Positions 61,721-64,000 of a stretch of DNA of 64,000 nt are shown piece by piece. The notes beneath the pieces were generated by a model. It was not told the origin of the DNA. It made no database searches and saw only the letters and a program-made list of their open reading frames with translations. Origin of the DNA: Halorussus lipolyticus (lineage in GTDB: Archaea > Halobacteriota > Halobacteria > Halobacteriales > Haladaptataceae); NCBI RefSeq assembly GCF_029338375.1, contig NZ_CP119805.1, positions 124,001 to 188,000 of the forward strand, written 5' to 3'. How positions within the stretch are numbered: the first letter of the stretch is position 1; each line of letters opens with the position of its first letter. The translations under genes were made by a program, and so were the position numbers.

Positions 61721-63673
61721 CTACCCTTCCGCGGTCGTGGTGTCGTCCTCTTGGCCGTCCTCGGGCGGTGCCTCTCTGACCGTGACCGTGATGGTCTTGC
61801 CGAAGTCGCTGGTCAGCACGCCGAGGAAGGCCTCGCCCGGTTCGAGTCCGAGGTCGGTTCGGTCCACGCGGAACTGGACCTGTGCGGTCTCACTGGGGTC
61901 AACCTTCACGCGCTGAGTGGCGACGACGGTCCCGTTGAGTCGGAGTTGGACCGTATCGGTCACGACCTGTTCGCTCGGGTTGCGAACCTGCGAGTTCACG
62001 ACAAGCGTGCCCTCGTTCAGCACTATCGTACCGGGCGCGTTCAGCGACGAGACCTGAAGCGACGGTGCCGTGGTCGTAGTCGTCTCCGCAGGTGCCTCCG
62101 TGGTGGTCTCGGTCGGTGCCGCGGTCGTGGTTTTAGTCGCCGTTTCGGTAGTCGTCGTTTCGGTCGGTGCGGCCGTCGTCGTAGTCGTCTCAGTCGTCGT
62201 TTCCGTCGTGGTCTCAGTCGGTTCCGCCGTGGTCGTCGTGTCGGTCGGTTCCGCCGTGGTCGTCGTGTCGGTCGGTTCCGCCGTGGTCGTCGTGTCGGTC
62301 GGTTCCGCCGTGGTCGTCGTGTCGGTCGGTTCTTCCGTGGTCGTCGTCTCTGCCGGCAGGTCCGGCACGTCAGCTAACTGCGACTGGATTCCCTCGGGTG
62401 CGGTCACGACGAACGTGACGTTCTGGATGGACACGTCACGGAGGACGAATTGGACCGTCTGGAGGTCCGAGGAGACCGACTGGCTCGCGTTGGCCTCGCC
62501 CAGACTCGCCGACAGCGACTCGCCGCTCAGGAGTTCGGTGAGGTCGATACGAACGGTACGGTCGCTGATGGAGACGTTCTCGACGGTAACTGTCCGGTCG
62601 GGGTCGGCCGAGTCGCCGACGACGAACGAGAGTTGGTTGACGTGAACGTTGTCGATGCGGAAGGTGAGCGTCTCTTGTGCGACAGGCTCTCGGGTCGTCG
62701 TGGTCTCAGTCGGCGCTTCCGTCGTGGTCGTCTCCGGTGTCGTGGTCGTCGTTTCCACCGTCGTAGTCGTCTCGGTGGTCGTCGTCGTCTCAGTCGGTGT
62801 CTCCGTTGTCGTAGTCGTCGCTGTCGTGGTCTCGGTTGGCGTCTCGGTCGTGGTCGTTTCGGTGGTCGTGGTTTCAGTCGGTTCCGCCGTGGTCGTCGTC
62901 TCGGTCGGTGTCGCCGTAGTCGTCGGAATCTCCTCGGTCGTGGTCTCAGTCGTGGTCGGAAGTTCGGTCGTGGTCGTTTCGGTTGTGGTAGTTTCCGTCG
63001 TGGTGGTCTCCGTCGTCGTTTCGGTTGTGGTCGTCTCTGTCGTCGTTTCGGTCGGTGCTTCCGTCGTCGTCTCTATCGCCGTGGTTTCGGTCGTCGTCTC
63101 GATTGGCGTCGTCGTTGTCGTCTCTGTCGTCGTTTCGGTGGTCGTCGCTTCCGTGGTCGTCGTCTCTGCTCCCTCCTCGACGGTCACGAAGGCGTCAGCC
63201 GCGACGACCTGATTGTCGCTGGTGTAGGGACCGTCGTCTTGGCCTTGGGAGTCCACGAAGTCGAACGTCTGGTTGTCGTTCGTGTCGCGGTAGGCGAGCG
63301 CGAGGAGCCGCTGGGACTCGCTAATCGGCTCCTCGAGGGTCACCGTGACGTCCTCGCTGACGCCCGGTTCGAGGTACTCCGAGACCCCGACCACGCTGTC
63401 GAGGACCGACCCGTTCAGCAGTTCTTGGTCGTGGATGACGACGAATCCGCCGTCGGTCAGGTTCACCTGCGAAATCGTGACCGTGGTTCCGTCCGTCGTC
63501 TGGTTCTCGAACGTGACCGTGGTGTTGTTCGTCTGTGTCTGTCGGACCACCTCTGCGGGCGGTGACTGGACCGGTTCGGCGTCGGTCTCAGTCGCCGCGA
63601 GCGAGGAGGCCGCTCCCCCGAACGTCGTCGTGACGAGTAGTATAGCCACTAAAAGTGCGCTTTTTCGACTCAT
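61721..63673 (-). CDS. Secreted mucin-like Thr-rich protein with DUF7282 domains
   Basis: This 650-residue protein has a Sec signal peptide (residues 1-26, 'SRKSALLVAILLVTTTFGGAASSLA') and an N-terminal DUF7282-type domain (about 45-165, 'VTFENQTTDGTTVTISQVNLTDGGFVVIHD'). Two stretches of Thr/Glu/Pro repeats (about 170-340 and 445-550) are nearly all Thr. Between them is a second beta domain ('ETLTFRIDNVHVNQLSFVVGD'), and a CARDB-like domain closes the protein (about 555-640). Thr-rich stretches are typical sites of haloarchaeal O-glycosylation, so it may be a glycosylated surface stalk. N-glycosylation sequons (NxT/S) occur in the first domain. There is no visible C-terminal anchor or PGF motif, so it may be released or held by glycans. 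Confidence 0.82.
   Translation of the reverse strand: MSRKSALLVAILLVTTTFGGAASSLAATETDAEPVQSPPAEVVRQTQTNNTTVTFENQTTDGTTVTISQVNLTDGGFVVIHDQELLNGSVLDSVVGVSEYLEPGVSEDVTVTLEEPISESQRLLALAYRDTNDNQTFDFVDSQGQDDGPYTSDNQVVAADAFVTVEEGAETTTTEATTTETTTETTTTTPIETTTETTAIETTTEAPTETTTETTTTETTTETTTTETTTTETTTTELPTTTETTTEEIPTTTATPTETTTTAEPTETTTTETTTTETPTETTTATTTTTETPTETTTTTETTTTVETTTTTPETTTTEAPTETTTTREPVAQETLTFRIDNVHVNQLSFVVGDSADPDRTVTVENVSISDRTVRIDLTELLSGESLSASLGEANASQSVSSDLQTVQFVLRDVSIQNVTFVVTAPEGIQSQLADVPDLPAETTTTEEPTDTTTTAEPTDTTTTAEPTDTTTTAEPTDTTTTAEPTETTTETTTETTTTTAAPTETTTTETATKTTTAAPTETTTEAPAETTTTTAPSLQVSSLNAPGTIVLNEGTLVVNSQVRNPSEQVVTDTVQLRLNGTVVATQRVKVDPSETAQVQFRVDRTDLGLEPGEAFLGVLTSDFGKTITVTVREAPPEDGQEDDTTTAEG
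62220..62327. repeat. Four 27-bp tandem repeats in the Thr-rich region
   Basis: Four consecutive near-identical 27-base units, on the minus strand encoding EPTDTTTTA. Together with looser TTTE-type repeats at about 62070-63180 they form a low-complexity tract that should vary in length between strains. Confidence 0.85.
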
Positions 63674-63826
63674 TTACTTTCTCTCCCCCATCGAACAATC
63701 CACTACGATTGGTATAAATCCGCTGGCGGCCGATACCGAGGGTCTCAGCCTTGCAGGGGAGTTCCGAGACCGTTTCGGGGCGGGGCGGGACCGGGCGAGG
63801 CCTCGCTGTGGCCGGGTTCGACCGGT

Positions 63827-64000
63827 TCAGGCCGAGAACTTTCGGTCGAACCACTTGGGAATCGCGCTGACGACGCCGAGGCCCGGTGCGCCGTCAACCA
63901 CCCAGAGCGCGAAGACGCCGAGACCGAGCGCGAACTCGAAGGTCAACAGCGAGTTCAGCGACAGGTGTTGGAGGTGCGCGGAGAAACTCGGCGCTGTCTC
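63827..64000 (-). CDS. C-terminal part of an unidentified membrane protein (partial)
   Basis: A minus-strand frame enters from the window end and stops at TGA 63829-63827, giving 57 residues. It has a hydrophobic segment 'LLTFEFALGLGVFALWVVDG' followed by a basic tail 'IPKWFDRKFSA', typical of a last transmembrane helix. The 5' part is outside the window, so no family can be assigned. Confidence 0.55.
   Translation of the reverse strand, partial: ETAPSFSAHLQHLSLNSLLTFEFALGLGVFALWVVDGAPGLGVVSAIPKWFDRKFSA

Noticed and set aside
62220..62327. Possible CRISPR-like array
   Set aside because: The 27-base units are contiguous without spacers and encode in-frame Thr-rich repeats, so this is a coding tandem repeat.
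62450..63565. Long plus-strand Arg/Gly-rich ORFs antisense to the Thr-rich gene
   Set aside because: They arise from reading Thr/Glu repeat codons backward (poly Arg-Gly-Arg or Val-Ser patterns) and lack any initiation signal.
1..64000. tRNA, rRNA, integrase or intact transposase
   Set aside because: Reading the intergenic gaps showed no tRNA-like TpsiC stem pattern, and no product among the genes has integrase or transposase motifs.

Overview
The window is chromosomal DNA from a halophilic archaeon (class Halobacteria). Coding sequence is GC-rich with strong third-position G/C bias, encoded proteins are very acidic (Asp/Glu-rich, Lys-poor), many secreted proteins carry twin-arginine signals, and many genes have an archaeal TATA element about 25-30 bases before the start codon, which implies leaderless mRNAs. 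Several families are typical of haloarchaea (HalOD1, DUF7282, DUF6498, halocin C8-like domain). The sequence alone does not settle the genus. I see no rRNA, tRNA, CRISPR array, intact insertion sequence or prophage.

Region by region: (1) 1-3.8 kb: end of an unknown gene, two membrane proteins, and a 681-residue Tat-exported protein whose C-terminus is a halocin C8-like cysteine-rich domain. (2) 4.4-11 kb: a minus-strand cluster of a lipoprotein, a membrane-embedded spermidine-synthase-like enzyme, a DUF2617-like protein, a beta-solenoid/zinc-ribbon protein, and a long pentapeptide-repeat beta-helix fused to a two-helix K+ channel. (3) 11-15.4 kb: an aldehyde dehydrogenase/SDR pair coupled by overlap, and an arylsulfotransferase-fold membrane protein. 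(4) 15.5-20.3 kb: a complete branched-chain amino-acid-type ABC transporter (LivJ-H-M-G-F) with overlapping genes, then an aldo/keto reductase. (5) 21.5-29.6 kb: a MoxR AAA ATPase system (DUF4129, DUF58, two small membrane proteins, MoxR, DUF4350) around a divergent promoter with a repeated 8-bp element. (6) 29.8-52.2 kb: a surface-polysaccharide or protein-glycosylation island: PIG-L deacetylase, DUF1616, two GT2 and four GT4 glycosyltransferases, a polytopic GT-C-like protein, an ATP-grasp ligase, a Wzx-type flippase, an epimerase, a Gfo/Idh oxidoreductase and two paralogous pectate-lyase-fold proteins. A HAD phosphatase and a PQQ-type sugar dehydrogenase sit inside it. (7) 52.2-64 kb: DUF4112, a PQQ-like beta-propeller with a PKD domain, a GH13 trehalose-synthase-like enzyme, a HalOD1 protein, a MacB-like ABC exporter (ATPase and two FtsX permeases with a micro-ORF between them), a small Tat-exported protein and a mucin-like Thr-rich DUF7282 surface protein.

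The overall theme is the cell envelope: building the glycan coat, importing amino acids, exporting through Tat and ABC systems, and sensing membrane state. The best candidates for something new are the polyamine-synthase/K+-channel cluster, the halocin-like giant precursor, and the paired beta-helix proteins in the glycan island. Family assignments rest on reading motifs by eye and from memory; no searches were run.
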